Positions 36,901 through 47,400 of a stretch of 64,000 nucleotides of DNA are shown piece by piece. Origin of the DNA: Lunularia cruciata. Taxonomy: Eukaryota > Streptophyta > Marchantiopsida > Lunulariales > Lunulariaceae. The stretch lies in the NCBI GenBank assembly GCA_948567375.1, contig OX419755.1, positions 62,686,944 through 62,750,943 of the forward strand, in the 5' to 3' direction. Under the pieces are notes generated by a model that had not been told where the DNA came from, made no database searches, and saw only the letters and a program-made list of their open reading frames with translations. Numbering within the stretch: the stretch's first letter is position 1; every line of letters starts with the position of its first letter. The position numbers and the translations under genes are program-made.

Positions 36901-37360
36901 TTCTTGACTTTTACATTTCGCATTTGGGACAGATGAAAGAGCACCGTGTGGTTTATTTGCTGGGTACCTCTTGTACATCAGATAGTCTCACGATAAAATC
37001 AGGTGGTTTCATTCATTTCCTCGATGACTAAGAGACCAAAGGTAGATTGCATTAGTATCTGCCCTGAAGAGAAGTGTAGCCTGTCTTACAGAGTGGGAGT
37101 CGCGTTCCTTCTCCAAATCTTCTGCCACCATCTTGAACAGAATGCAGTGAGAATAGATGTCCTGCCAGAGCCAACAGTAAACACCGACAAGCACGTTCAT
37201 CTCGAGACTTTACAATTCAGTGCAGAATCTCTCAAATTACAGGGCACTACGGTACAAAGTTAAGTTTCCTTAATGAGGTGGAACGTACAGATTGAAGACT
37301 ACGGGCTGTCCCCTCCAAATTGCGCACTGCTGACCGAATTCTCTCCGTGGCTCCTGCCAT
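33921..37360 (-). CDS. MMS21: E3 SUMO-protein ligase NSE2/MMS21 (spliced, 7 coding exons)
   Basis: Coding exons on the minus strand: 37360-37289, 37161-37090, 36716-36606, 36482-36372, 34677-34538, 34419-34319 and 34078-33921. All introns are GT-AG, and phases close to 255 codons (254 residues), near the roughly 250 of the Arabidopsis protein. NSE2 is the SUMO E3 subunit of the SMC5/6 complex in the nucleus, acting in DNA repair and cell-cycle control. Residues 1-122 form the helical part that binds SMC5 (LEKE, ALLEVVE). 122-139 has the WNVHHAGE and EEIVM signature. The SP-RING spans about 150-206, with NCPLSGKPVTQLEDPV, then DCEHIYEK (Cys172, His174), then CAIPGC (Cys199, Cys204) as zinc ligands. 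The acidic tail has CDPALKMGIQE and ADFTDY. Cys204 depends on the last intron: without splicing, the frame ends one codon after CAIPG. The start has a good context (A at -3, G at +4). The 1.7-kb intron 36371-34678 holds no recognised gene. A second ORF precedes it on the same exon. Confidence 0.93.
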
Positions 37361-37387
37361 TCTCTTGCTGATAGACTCAAATTGTCT

Positions 37388-37696
37388 TCAACGTTTTCGA
37401 GCTCTCTTGATCTCGATGTCAATATTTAGACACATTCGTTCCCTGCGAATGAAAGAGAAACACACCTTGAGAGAAAAACACATACCGTAAGAATGGATGG
37501 AAGAATAATCTACTCTCTTGACTCCAGAACCCGTGGGTCTTTCTCTAAAGACTTCAGTAAGTCCCTTGGATGATGATAATAATGAGAAAATCCATCAATC
37601 AAGAAGAAGGTAAGCAAGGGGTCTGAGAAAGCAGACAGAATGCAGCAGTCCCCAAGCAAGTACTAACCTGAAGGGTGGTTCGTACTCAGCTGTCAT
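37388..37696 (-). CDS. Spliced 44-codon upstream ORF on the NSE2 transcript
   Basis: Minus-strand pieces 37696-37668 (29 nt), 37564-37514 (51 nt) and 37442-37388 (55 nt) join through GT-AG introns into one ORF of 44 residues plus stop. It starts MTAEYEPPFR, continues with DLLKSLEKDPRVLE, and ends in the basic KRARKR. The two splice phases (2 and 2) close exactly, and the last acceptor follows a strong pyrimidine tract (TTTCTCTTTCATTCGCAG). The third piece runs on without interruption into the first NSE2 coding exon; its TGA lies 27 nt before the NSE2 ATG. I do not recognise the peptide. It is charged, probably helical, with no signal peptide or membrane segment. It could be a separate microprotein on a dicistronic mRNA, or a leader ORF that controls NSE2 translation. 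An N-terminal extension of NSE2 is unlikely because of the in-frame stop. Splicing is inferred, not shown. Confidence 0.55.
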
Positions 37697-38249
37697 AGTA
37701 ATCAATTCCCATCAATTCCCCAGAACAACGATCCTCCCCGCAGCTGGTAGATCCTTGAGAAACACTCAAATGAAAAATCCATGTTCAGATTCACGGAGCT
37801 GCTCTCATTCAGTCTTCTCGTGAGTTGTTCAAAATGCCGACAAATCGAATGATGTCTGTTTGGTTCAGGGCACAGAGCGAGCAACTAGAGAATGGCGGGA
37901 GTATTCCGACCGGATATAGCCGGTGCATAATAAGAACACGTCGCAGGAATGGGCAGGGTGAGGAAGCATGGATGTTACATGGGGGCGCACCTTGTCACCC
38001 TCAACTTCCTTTCCAACTCGATCAAGCATGTGCAACGACTCTGGTGGATGAACATGCTGCTGACTTGACATCCATCCATTAAGGGCAGAGAGCATAGAGA
38101 ATCATCTTTAGTCTCCACGGAAAGGGATTTAGTTAGTGCATTTAAGCGGAAATGCCTTGCTCGGAATCGGCCATGAACCTCATAGCATAGACAGTGGGCT
38201 ATTTCGGAAGGTATACATCTGATTATTGTGAACGGTAGGAAGAGAAAAC

Positions 38250-38344
38250 GGGGCTTATCCCCATTTTACCTCACGTGCTTATCCTTTTACCGCTTGATGG
38301 GTCTTCGCATCCTTCTTGTTATCCTACGCGTCACCTTTATCCTA
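38250..38344 (+). repeat. Dispersed repeat pair, copy 1
   Basis: Shares with 43227-43330 a head GGGGCTTA-CCCC, then TTACC, GCTTGATGGG, TCTTC-CATCCTTC, TCCTACGCG and CACCTTT-like blocks in the same order, roughly 70-75 percent identical by eye. No coding potential; an old short interspersed repeat of unknown class. Confidence 0.75.
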
Positions 38345-39512
38345 TCGAAAGAGGAAAGAGATGGTGAGAAATGGATGCCACCAGGACACGTAGATTCCAG
38401 ATCAGCCAAACATCCCTAACACGTGGGTACGCCATGTAGGTCTGATACATCCAATGCTAACATGACTAGCCTCGATGGAGTTCCGACATACCATATCCTC
38501 CAGCCTCAGTTATGTAGCGCCAGCCCATTACAGTTTTTTGTCCTATCTGAGCCCATGGACATCCCATCCTGTAACCTATTCACCCATTTCCGCGCCTGGT
38601 AGGTAATACACGCAGATGTGGATGGCATAAATCCTTCTTCGGTCTCTCTTGAACGCGGAAGCAAATCTGCCAGAGAATATGTGCATGCGCCGTGTGATTT
38701 TCTTGTGGTAGAACGGGAAGTCCAGGGTTGATCGACACAATACGGGAGGAAGATGCAGTTAAAGCAGCAGGACATCAACATGCAATGTTGAGCTGAGCTG
38801 GGCTTTCGTAACAACATTTTTACTGGTCCGTAACCGGGAGTAGAGAAGGGTGCAGAAGGACCAACCACGCTCAAGCAAACCTTGTCTTGTGGGTAGATAA
38901 TTCTCCCGGCTTCTCCACAGTTGTTACTAAGAAATCTGGGAATGTTAGGCTCGTGCCAAGCATATATATGTGTGAGCCGGAAAATATTAGTGTAGTAGAT
39001 CCAAATCTTTGGCAAAGCACTATTTCTTGCTAGAGATTGGAATAGGACGTGCGGAAACTGTACGATTGCTGGACATCTTTTTTGTGTCCTTACTACTTCT
39101 ACATCGGCGTATAACTAGTAGAGGTGAGCAATTATATCATCGGCTTCGATAAGCTCTCACGTGCTACTTCTATCCTCTTTTTGATGGGCTACATGCAGAA
39201 AGAACCACGGTTTCCTGAGCTGTTTCTGGAGGATTATATGACTGGTGTTTGTTCAGCACTAGATTTACGTTACGATGCCCCTGTACGCTATTCATGAACA
39301 GGAATTGACTGCACGAATCATTTTGGCTGCATACGTGAATGAAGGAAGGTAAATGCTGGTCTATCTTATACAGTAGCGATATGCGGGATTGGCTGGTGTC
39401 ATGCTTCACTCTGTCGACTCACAGTGTAAATAACACATACATCAATTATACATTTCCTCAAGTTGTAACCACAATTTAGCGTCGTGAAAGGGCAGTATGG
39501 TCACCTCTCAAG

Positions 39513-39708
39513 CCATGACTCTAGATAATTTTGTCGACCGAGGACTTGTCCATAGGAGTTTTTAATCAGACCTGTATCCAGCCTTACTGGTAGCCCGAGG
39601 CTTAGTCATCCATGACTCTAGATAATTTTGTCCACCGAGGACTTGTCCATAGGAGTTTTGAATCAGACCTGTATCCAGCCTTACTGGTACCCCAAGGCTT
39701 AGTCATCC
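39513..39708. repeat. 97-bp tandem duplication
   Basis: Two adjacent copies, 39513-39609 and 39610 to about 39708, each starting CCATGACTCTAGATAATTTT and ending near GGCTTAGTCAT. Only a handful of mismatches separate them, so the duplication is fairly young. Confidence 0.95.
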
Positions 39709-41588
39709 GTGGTTTTCCTCTCCAGTCACTCACATTGCAGATGAGCAACTAATCTACTTGTTGTCTACTTAGTTCTAATTACTTTGTGGATGAGAACTTG
39801 ATATAATATCGGTCCCAGTTTTGATCACGATCAGGGGTTTTCTATGGACCTCTGAGTAATGAGGGTGAGAATTGTGGTTCACCGAATTTCGGAGACCCAA
39901 CTGCAAACAACGATCTCCCTGACTCGACAGAAGCTAGTGTTTGTCAAGGACCCAGTCCTAACATTTCTCAAATAGGTCTCTAAACAAAACCGGAGTAGGT
40001 CTGAGAATGGAATGAGGTAACATTTCCTGAAAGACAGACAGACAGGCACTCAGTCAGTCCATACACTGGAACAGTACGAAGGAATGTGTCCTGAAGCATC
40101 TTCACCGAGCATAATCTACCTGTAAACTTCACGAGCTCCGTGCTCCTTAGACAGTGAAAAGTTGGCATGTGTCCTGGTACAACAATTGCTTGGCCTTTTG
40201 TGCCTGCTCTTTGATTTATCGTGCAGATATGTTCTTCCTATCAATTAAATCTCAGGCATGAACGAAGAAAACCTGACATCCGAACTCGCTCCAGAAATGT
40301 TACATTGTTTCGTGGGACACCACTCACGGATTGGCAACACGTCATGAAATGCGAACTCTTGGCTAATCTGTCATTACCTGCTGTCACCACGAGCGTTATC
40401 CGTGGCCGACTATTTCGATATTTGCATTAGAATCTTGTTCTCAAGGAGGAGATTTGGCGAATTAACATTGCTACTTGCATTGACCTGTACACAAAACTAC
40501 TGCTACTATCCTCCATTCATCTGTGTAAATACAAATTTACCGGTGTGTGGTGTATTCCCTTTGAGAGAATACGCAGCAGTAGAATACAGCAAAAGTTCTT
40601 CCAGTTCAACGAGTGGGAACCGAACAAGTGTACAAGGCTACATACCAGAACAGGTCTGGTATGTGAATGAGCAGTACTAAGCATGATATGCAGAAGTGTA
40701 CTGATCAAGTGGAATGCAAGGCATAATTACGTCACTCGTTTGTATCACGAAAACAGCCAGTGCAGCCAGCCATTGTTAGGGAAGTTCTTCATTGATAGTT
40801 TCTGTCACGTCGAAAGCGTGATGAGGAGGCCTTGAAATTCTGCTCTTTGATTGAACAGTGATCCAAAGAAAGGTTATCATGTCGTGCTTTGGACACTTGG
40901 CGAATGTGTATGTGCATGCTCGTTGGGGATAGAAGTGGCTTGACTTGCAGCTTGTGGAAGTTTGTTCTGCAGATCTATAGGACTTGTTCTATAGAGCATG
41001 CATGATAAGCATGAGCATTGTTGACCCACAAGTTTCGTACTGCCTATCCCCATGTAACTCATTGATTGTTCGAATGTGTCATGCTTTTGTAATGCAGTCG
41101 CAGTAGGTGACCCGATCAGGTCACCCTTCTGGTTCCAACAGCACTGTAGTCAGAGTCCTGGGGCTGGCAACAATTCAATGTCACACTAACCACACCACAG
41201 TGTAAAGTGTGGACGCATCATGTTGCGCAAACTTGCTATTTGGGTAACGACATCCACTTTAGCAGCAGTACCTCGTAGCATCACTCCCTCTCCAGTGCAA
41301 CTGTTCCCACGGGGACTTTCCCAAAAATCTCTGGCTCTGCTATTGAACAACTTCTTACTTTGTGGAACTTTTGTGGACCAGGCATGCGTTCGTTCGATCG
41401 TTCGTATGTACATTGGCATGAAGGCAATCCATAGGTCGATGACAACAATCAAGATTGTCCTCCACCCAACTCAGCTGGTCTAAAACAGAAGATGATCATT
41501 CACATCGTTACGGTGCGTGTACCTTGCAATACAGCAGCAATCAGCACCAATGATGTAGCAATCGACCATCGATTACATGACTTGAGTA

Positions 41589-41742
41589 CTACTTCATCCC
41601 CTTCGCCTTTTTCCACTCATCAGTAGCTGCTGCAGTCTGGGCGAACGCGGGGAAGAAGCCTCTGCTGTGATGCTCATATTGCTTGATGATTTCCATCCGC
41701 TTATTGTCGTGCCAGACTTGGACATCATACCAACGCTTAATG
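41589..41742 (-). CDS. Possible terminal exon of a small unrecognised protein
   Basis: On the minus strand, from an AAG acceptor-like site at about 41743 to a TAG at 41591-41589, the frame reads RWYDVQVWHDNKRM, then EIIKQYEHHSRGFF, then PAFAQTAAATDEWKKAKGMK. The composition (many W, Y, K, E, few rare or stop-adjacent codons) looks like real protein, resembling tails of small mitochondrial-type subunits, but I cannot name the family. A TGA lies in frame just upstream, so it must be spliced to an earlier exon if real. A candidate upstream exon with a good acceptor begins at about 41982 (EVITTNVSAYPQRYD), but I could not link the two with confidence. Confidence 0.35.
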
Positions 41743-43226
41743 TTTGTGAATCAGAGCTTCAGTGCGATGTAAAGATACACTCAGCTTATCAATGTGCATG
41801 ATGATATGATATTTTTCAGAAAGGATCTTAACCATCCAGTGAACGGTTATAGCCCTCTTTACTGAGTCCTCGTGAAATACAGGGAACGTCTATTTACTCT
41901 TGAAAATTGCCTGGAGCAATTGGACTTGTACCAAGTGTCGTATCTCTGTGGATATGCCGAAACATTCGTGGTTATGACCTCCTGAAACGAAATAATGATA
42001 AACACACGTAAATTGGATGACAAAGAGGCTGGTTGTGGACTCTTTTGAATAACTTCAGTTTGGAAGTCGACAGCAGGACAACGATGATTCCATAAAGTCA
42101 GTATCATCTTTGTACAGATTTTGAAAGGTTCAGCTTTCGTCCGAATGCCTATTGCCACTACTATACAAGGACTCATGAATTTTAATTTCGCATCATTAGA
42201 CAAAATCATACTTGGTAAAGAAGGCCTACGTTAGTTCAAGACTTAATGATGGGCAAGTACACTAAGACGTATTGGACTCTCGTTATGATAGAAATCAGAC
42301 AAATACCTTGTGTATGAAGGTAGACAGATTTCTATTTGAGTAACGAACCAATAGACGTTTGTAGGTGTAGATTCAATAATAAGTCCTTCCGTTTAGGTCT
42401 TAGCAATTTAGGTGAGTTACGCTGATCCATATCTGATATGTTATCCAAGGACATTGTTTCCTTCCTTTCTTATCCAGTATGTATGCCTGATGCAAAGTGA
42501 AACAAGAGAAACAATTCAGCTCATGAGTGACACGGGGAGATATTGGGACAAATGGGCAAGATAAGATTTTCGGTTTCCTTTTACAACCAATATTTACAAT
42601 TAATATTTTACATAACGGTGTGGTTACCCAACTTTATAATCTAAATCATTTTGACTTATAATAACTATTAAATCAGGTGATATAATTTTTTCTCTTGAAT
42701 CCCACTAGATCTGTAAATCACCTCCTCAGCTCTAATATATAGTTAGAGAAAATATGAGTCATACAACTGATTTATATCTTACTTAGGTTGAGTTATTAGA
42801 AGTATGGTAGAAACTCAAGTGTACATTTCGGGATAATACGTCTCTAATTCTAGCATTGAAGAGGGTAGTTTGAGTTCAAGAATCGTCACTTTTTAGGACT
42901 TGAAGAGATCATCTTGAGTAGTTGTGTAAGACAACTAGTAAAACTTGGCCCAAGTTTGACCAAGTTAAACGATACATTATCTAGTGTGTCATAACCTTGA
43001 TATATCCGTAAACCTCCACTTGATGATACCTTGGACCATGAATCTATGTGTCTATTGTGTGTGTGGCAAAGAGAAAGAAACTATATTAGCAATTTGGTTG
43101 ATTATTGCATATGAATAAGGATTTATAGTAGAACAGAAAAGAACATAAATTGAGAATCTCCAATGGAGCTGGATGAAGTTGGACCATTGCAAATTCTATC
43201 TAGGAAGAAGCAAATTCTATCTAACA

Positions 43227-43330
43227 TGGGGCTTAGCCCCATGTTACCTTTTTTGTCTCTCCCTTGTACGGGCTTGATGGGGTCTTCCCATCCTTCGTTT
43301 TTCCTACGCGGTCGCCTTTTTTTCTCTAGG
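43227..43330 (+). repeat. Dispersed repeat pair, copy 2
   Basis: Partner of 38250-38344; begins with the small palindrome GGGGCTTAGCCCC. Confidence 0.75.
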
Positions 43331-44425
43331 AAGAAGTAGTTTATTAAGTACATGGTCGGTGCCAGACACAAGCCATCCCTCTTGATCCTTCAGTGTGACA
43401 CTCATATATTCTTTCACCTGAAACGAACATTGACATTGCGCAACATGTGGCAACACGGTCCAAATAATTTTGATTCTGAATCATCCAACCAGTTTCTTTC
43501 AAAACTCAAACATTTGACAGCACAGGGGCATGAACATGTGGGAACCTATGAGATATCCCAGTTGGCAGAGATTCTTCCCTCGACAATTCACTCACATTAA
43601 GACAATGATTGTGGTAGAGACAAAAAGCATTCACCATGGACCATGAAGTGAATGGATGAAGAGCGGAAGATCCACTATCTTGAAGCAAACAAACTACTAG
43701 AGAAACCAACGACTATATTTTGTCCCCATTCAGTCAGCAAAACTTCGTCGAAAGAGCAAAGGCTCTGTCAGGCCAAATCGCAACAAAGTCATACCAAATC
43801 TACACTACAAATATAGTTGTGATATCATGGTGGAGGAGTGGAATGTACATAATCTGGGGAAATATGAGCTTCCAGACAATGAAGCAGATGGACTTATCGC
43901 AAATCGAAAAGAACCTCTCGGGCAGGTGAAATATCCCACCAGAATGTCTGAAGTGTTGAATCATGGTCTCATCAGAATCTATTCACTGCAAGGCGGAGTG
44001 GGAAGGAAGGCACACCTTGTCTCGGAACGGAAGTCATGGGTCTGAGAAAGTTCCTACGCTGCAGTATATTGTGGGTAAAATTTCCACCGCATGACACGGA
44101 AGAGTAAGGCAAATGTACACGCTCAGCAGCAGCGGCAGCTTGACAGGAATGGAAGTAAGTAACATGGCTTGCAGTAGAAGTGAATGATCAAAGCTTTGCG
44201 GTCCGATTAAAGTAGTGTATGAAAACAAATTCTGATGATGATAGATACTGATTGCGAGCAGGGTCTTTAAGGTTGGCGATAAGCTCGAGCTTGGAAGACT
44301 GTTGGAAAATCAAGACTTGGGATGGCAGGACGACAGGAATGGAACTTTCTACTGTAGCAGTTGGAGAAAGAGGAAGAGTGCCAACTTTTCTGTATCTAAT
44401 GTGATCGAAATTCGAGGCCTCACAC

Positions 44426-44459
44426 GATCTGTTTGTTGATAACAGTCAACAAACAGATC
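44426..44459. repeat. Perfect 14-bp inverted repeat (hairpin)
   Basis: GATCTGTTTGTTGA and its exact reverse complement are separated by six bases (TAACAG). A compact stem-loop with no T-run after it. Function unknown. Confidence 0.9.
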
Positions 44460-47400
44460 CTAACAGTTAGTCCAGAAGAGGAAGAAAAAGACTGATTCTT
44501 GCTCCGTCCGGACAGGAAGGAGGAAGTTTAAGTTGGGAAGGAAAGAAGGGACCCTAGGTCATAACTTTCTTCCTCCTGCACAGACGGGATGAGTACTGTA
44601 CCACCACACATACATAGCCTCACCGTTCAGCAATAGAGTGGATGACATTTGTTAGCCAAATGAACAATAATACTTACTTGTACAGTACTACTACAGCTTG
44701 CAGTAGAAGTGCCCTAACTCGGTTTCTCCCAGTATCTCCTCGCAGACTGACATCGAACAGACTGTAGAGGAAAAGGGCATCTTTCCACTCCACTGTTTAA
44801 ACCTAACAAAACAAATTCCTTCCACTAATACTTCGTACTACTACTACTACTACCATTACTATTACGTCTACAGTTGATAAATGACCCTGATTGATCGAAC
44901 GAAGGTCATGCGGAAAGGATATTTTGGCATTTCGTTTCGGCGGTTCATTACACTGCAGCCCTGAACTGATCTGAACTGCAGGCAATACCTTACGTCCTCC
45001 ATGAAATACTGTACTTCAGACACACAGAAGGAGGAGGAGAGCTGAATTAGAAAGAAGTCGATCGGGCAAACAAACTCCATGACATCAGCGGAGGACGATA
45101 AACGTTCGAGCGCGGAGCTATAATCTCGCCACTTCCAAACAGACGTCATCGGGAGGACCTTTTCCTCCACGTAAGACTAAGCATTGATGATGGCGCTATC
45201 GAGCGTTCGTCATGCCCGACGGAGCCCGTAGCCGCCGGAGAAGTCGAAGAGAGAGCAATACCTATACCATTCAGATACCGGATAACATGTACGAATTAAG
45301 TACGTACAGTTTATCGGGTAGATAAATGTACGCCTAGGGCTGCTACAAGATCTAGGGGGTAGATTCCTAAACATCACGTAGAGGAGGATTCTAAGTAACC
45401 GGGGTTAAGACTCAGCGCATGTGCGCAGCACTAAGGATTGGGAGAGAGAGAATTGACCAAGTTTGACCGAGCGTAGGAGGAGGGGGAGGAGTTAACATCA
45501 TGCACCATCGACATCATAAATGCTATGACCATGGGGGACATGCGGGACCCAATCCCTCAGCGAGGCCTCCGTTCGGCCGCATGCCACCGTGGGGGACATG
45601 TGGGTCCCGTGATGTCAGCAAAAGCAGGGACCGAGCCCAACGTCCAGATCATGCAGGGCCGTTGTTACGGGAAGACGACGGCCGTCGAACGGCGGCCGGC
45701 CCCTACCTCGAGAACGTAAGGACTGGAGAGAAAGGCTCTCATGTCCTTCTCCCGGTCCACGTGCACTCTACTCTTGGCAAGAAGTGGGTCTGCCCAATCT
45801 CACCACGCCACCTGACATTTCCTTACGGCGCTGTATGTTCCTTTGTGGCCTCCTCTTGTCGTCACTTTGTGTAACGTGGTAAGGATGCGGTGGCGGTGGC
45901 AAATGATACTTTTGGTTGGCAAAAGTAGGAGCCGACGCCAGTACAGTAATATTAGAAGAGAGAGAGAAGGAGAGAGAGGATGACACCCTTACGTTAACGC
46001 CTCTCCTCCCGGTAGGTCGAATGATCCACCTTAAAATCATGAACGAAGTAAGGCTGGTGCTTTCGTCTTTATTTTATTCGCTCCTTGATTTGATAAATGT
46101 GTGGGGGTCTTTGTTTTCAATGAAGGAAGGAACGAATGTTTTCCTTCTGGCATTTATACGAATTTGATACTCCGTCACACCATCACTTTCTCGATCTATT
46201 CTATCTACTTCCTCCACGTTCTCTTGCAAGCAGATGGATGCTGAGGTGCAAAGCACAAAATCTACCTGTGGATGTGGTTGGTTACCTTCGGTTGCTGAAT
46301 GGAGGAGAGGGGACTTTTCGATCATCCAAACGTCGCTCTGCCGAGCAGCACCGATAATTGAATTGCTCTACACCCCTTTCTTTTCGTTTTTAATGCCCAA
46401 GGCATCAGTCGTGTGAGAAAGACTTTGCAACTCCTTCCTTCCTGGAAACTCCTTCTCCACTCCTTTGATTGATTATTTGGTTCGACATAAAGCAGCCACC
46501 ATGGTATGGGTTCACTGGTGTGTTTACACAAGCACCAGTGTTTAAATTCATGTCGACTGGCTGGCTGACTCGCTCTCTTTTACCTTTACACAACATATAA
46601 ACCTGCTCGATCAAAGATTCTAGTGTGTATGTCGGAGGAATAAGCTTTACTGTGGACAGTGAGTTGTAAGCGAAGTCGTAGGAAGATTATGGCCGTTTAT
46701 GCCTCCATTTATTTCTTGTATATGCTCAGTTCATCATAAATTGTACTTCGTGTTGAATAGTGGGTCTGTCCATGAATCACAAACGGAGTTAAGGACTTCC
46801 GAATTCATCAAGACAATACCATCGTGGATAGGACAATACCATCATGGATAATTTCCGGAATAGGAAAGAGTAGCAACCAGAGAATGGAAATGATGTGGAT
46901 TAGCATGTGGTAAGGAACGTACTTTCAGCATTTTGTTCGAAGGCTGAGAAACATGTTATCACTGTAGGTAGGTCACGATGGTAATACCGATCGACTCATT
47001 CGAAAGCTCCGATTCTGTATAGAAATGATTACAAGGAAGGGAGGATTAGATCCTCTATTGACCATTATCTTTATCGATCGTGTGTGTAAAGGGGAAGGAG
47101 AAGTCCTCACTTCACTTTTTCTAAACCAGTTGAGAGTCACTATCCTAATCCAGACTACCACTGTATTTGCCTCAAGACATCATGAGTGGAACGTGAATGG
47201 TGACCTTGGGAGAAATTCCCACACTTATTAGTCTAGGGAGTTCAAAAGCTGGGCCGGTCGGATAAGCAACGATATGCTTATCCAGTAAATCACGGTGCCG
47301 GGAAGAGAAGTTCTTCATGCCTGTTGGGGAAGAAAAAGAAGTGAGAGGAAAAGGTACCACACGAGAGTCAGTGATCAACATTCAGGTGTACAATCAAAGC

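Larger units (their letters stand above)
37697..41588. other. Intergenic DNA, no gene supported
   Basis: The first few hundred bases should contain the NSE2 leader and promoter (minus strand). Beyond that I find open frames, the longest 38506-39015 on the minus strand, but none with recognisable motifs or plausible composition. Repeats inside are listed separately. Confidence 0.5.

Noticed and set aside
38506-39015. 169-residue minus-strand frame
   Set aside because: Long, but with no motif, odd Cys/Ser-rich composition and no splice-consistent neighbours; likely chance.
41186-41483. Overlapping frames on both strands, one with a mitochondrial-like N-terminus
   Set aside because: Frames open on both strands over the same DNA without motifs; no splice partner found.
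45500-45874. 124-residue plus-strand frame rich in His, Gly and Arg
   Set aside because: Explained by a GC-rich patch with locally repeated GGGGGACATG motifs; no family resemblance.
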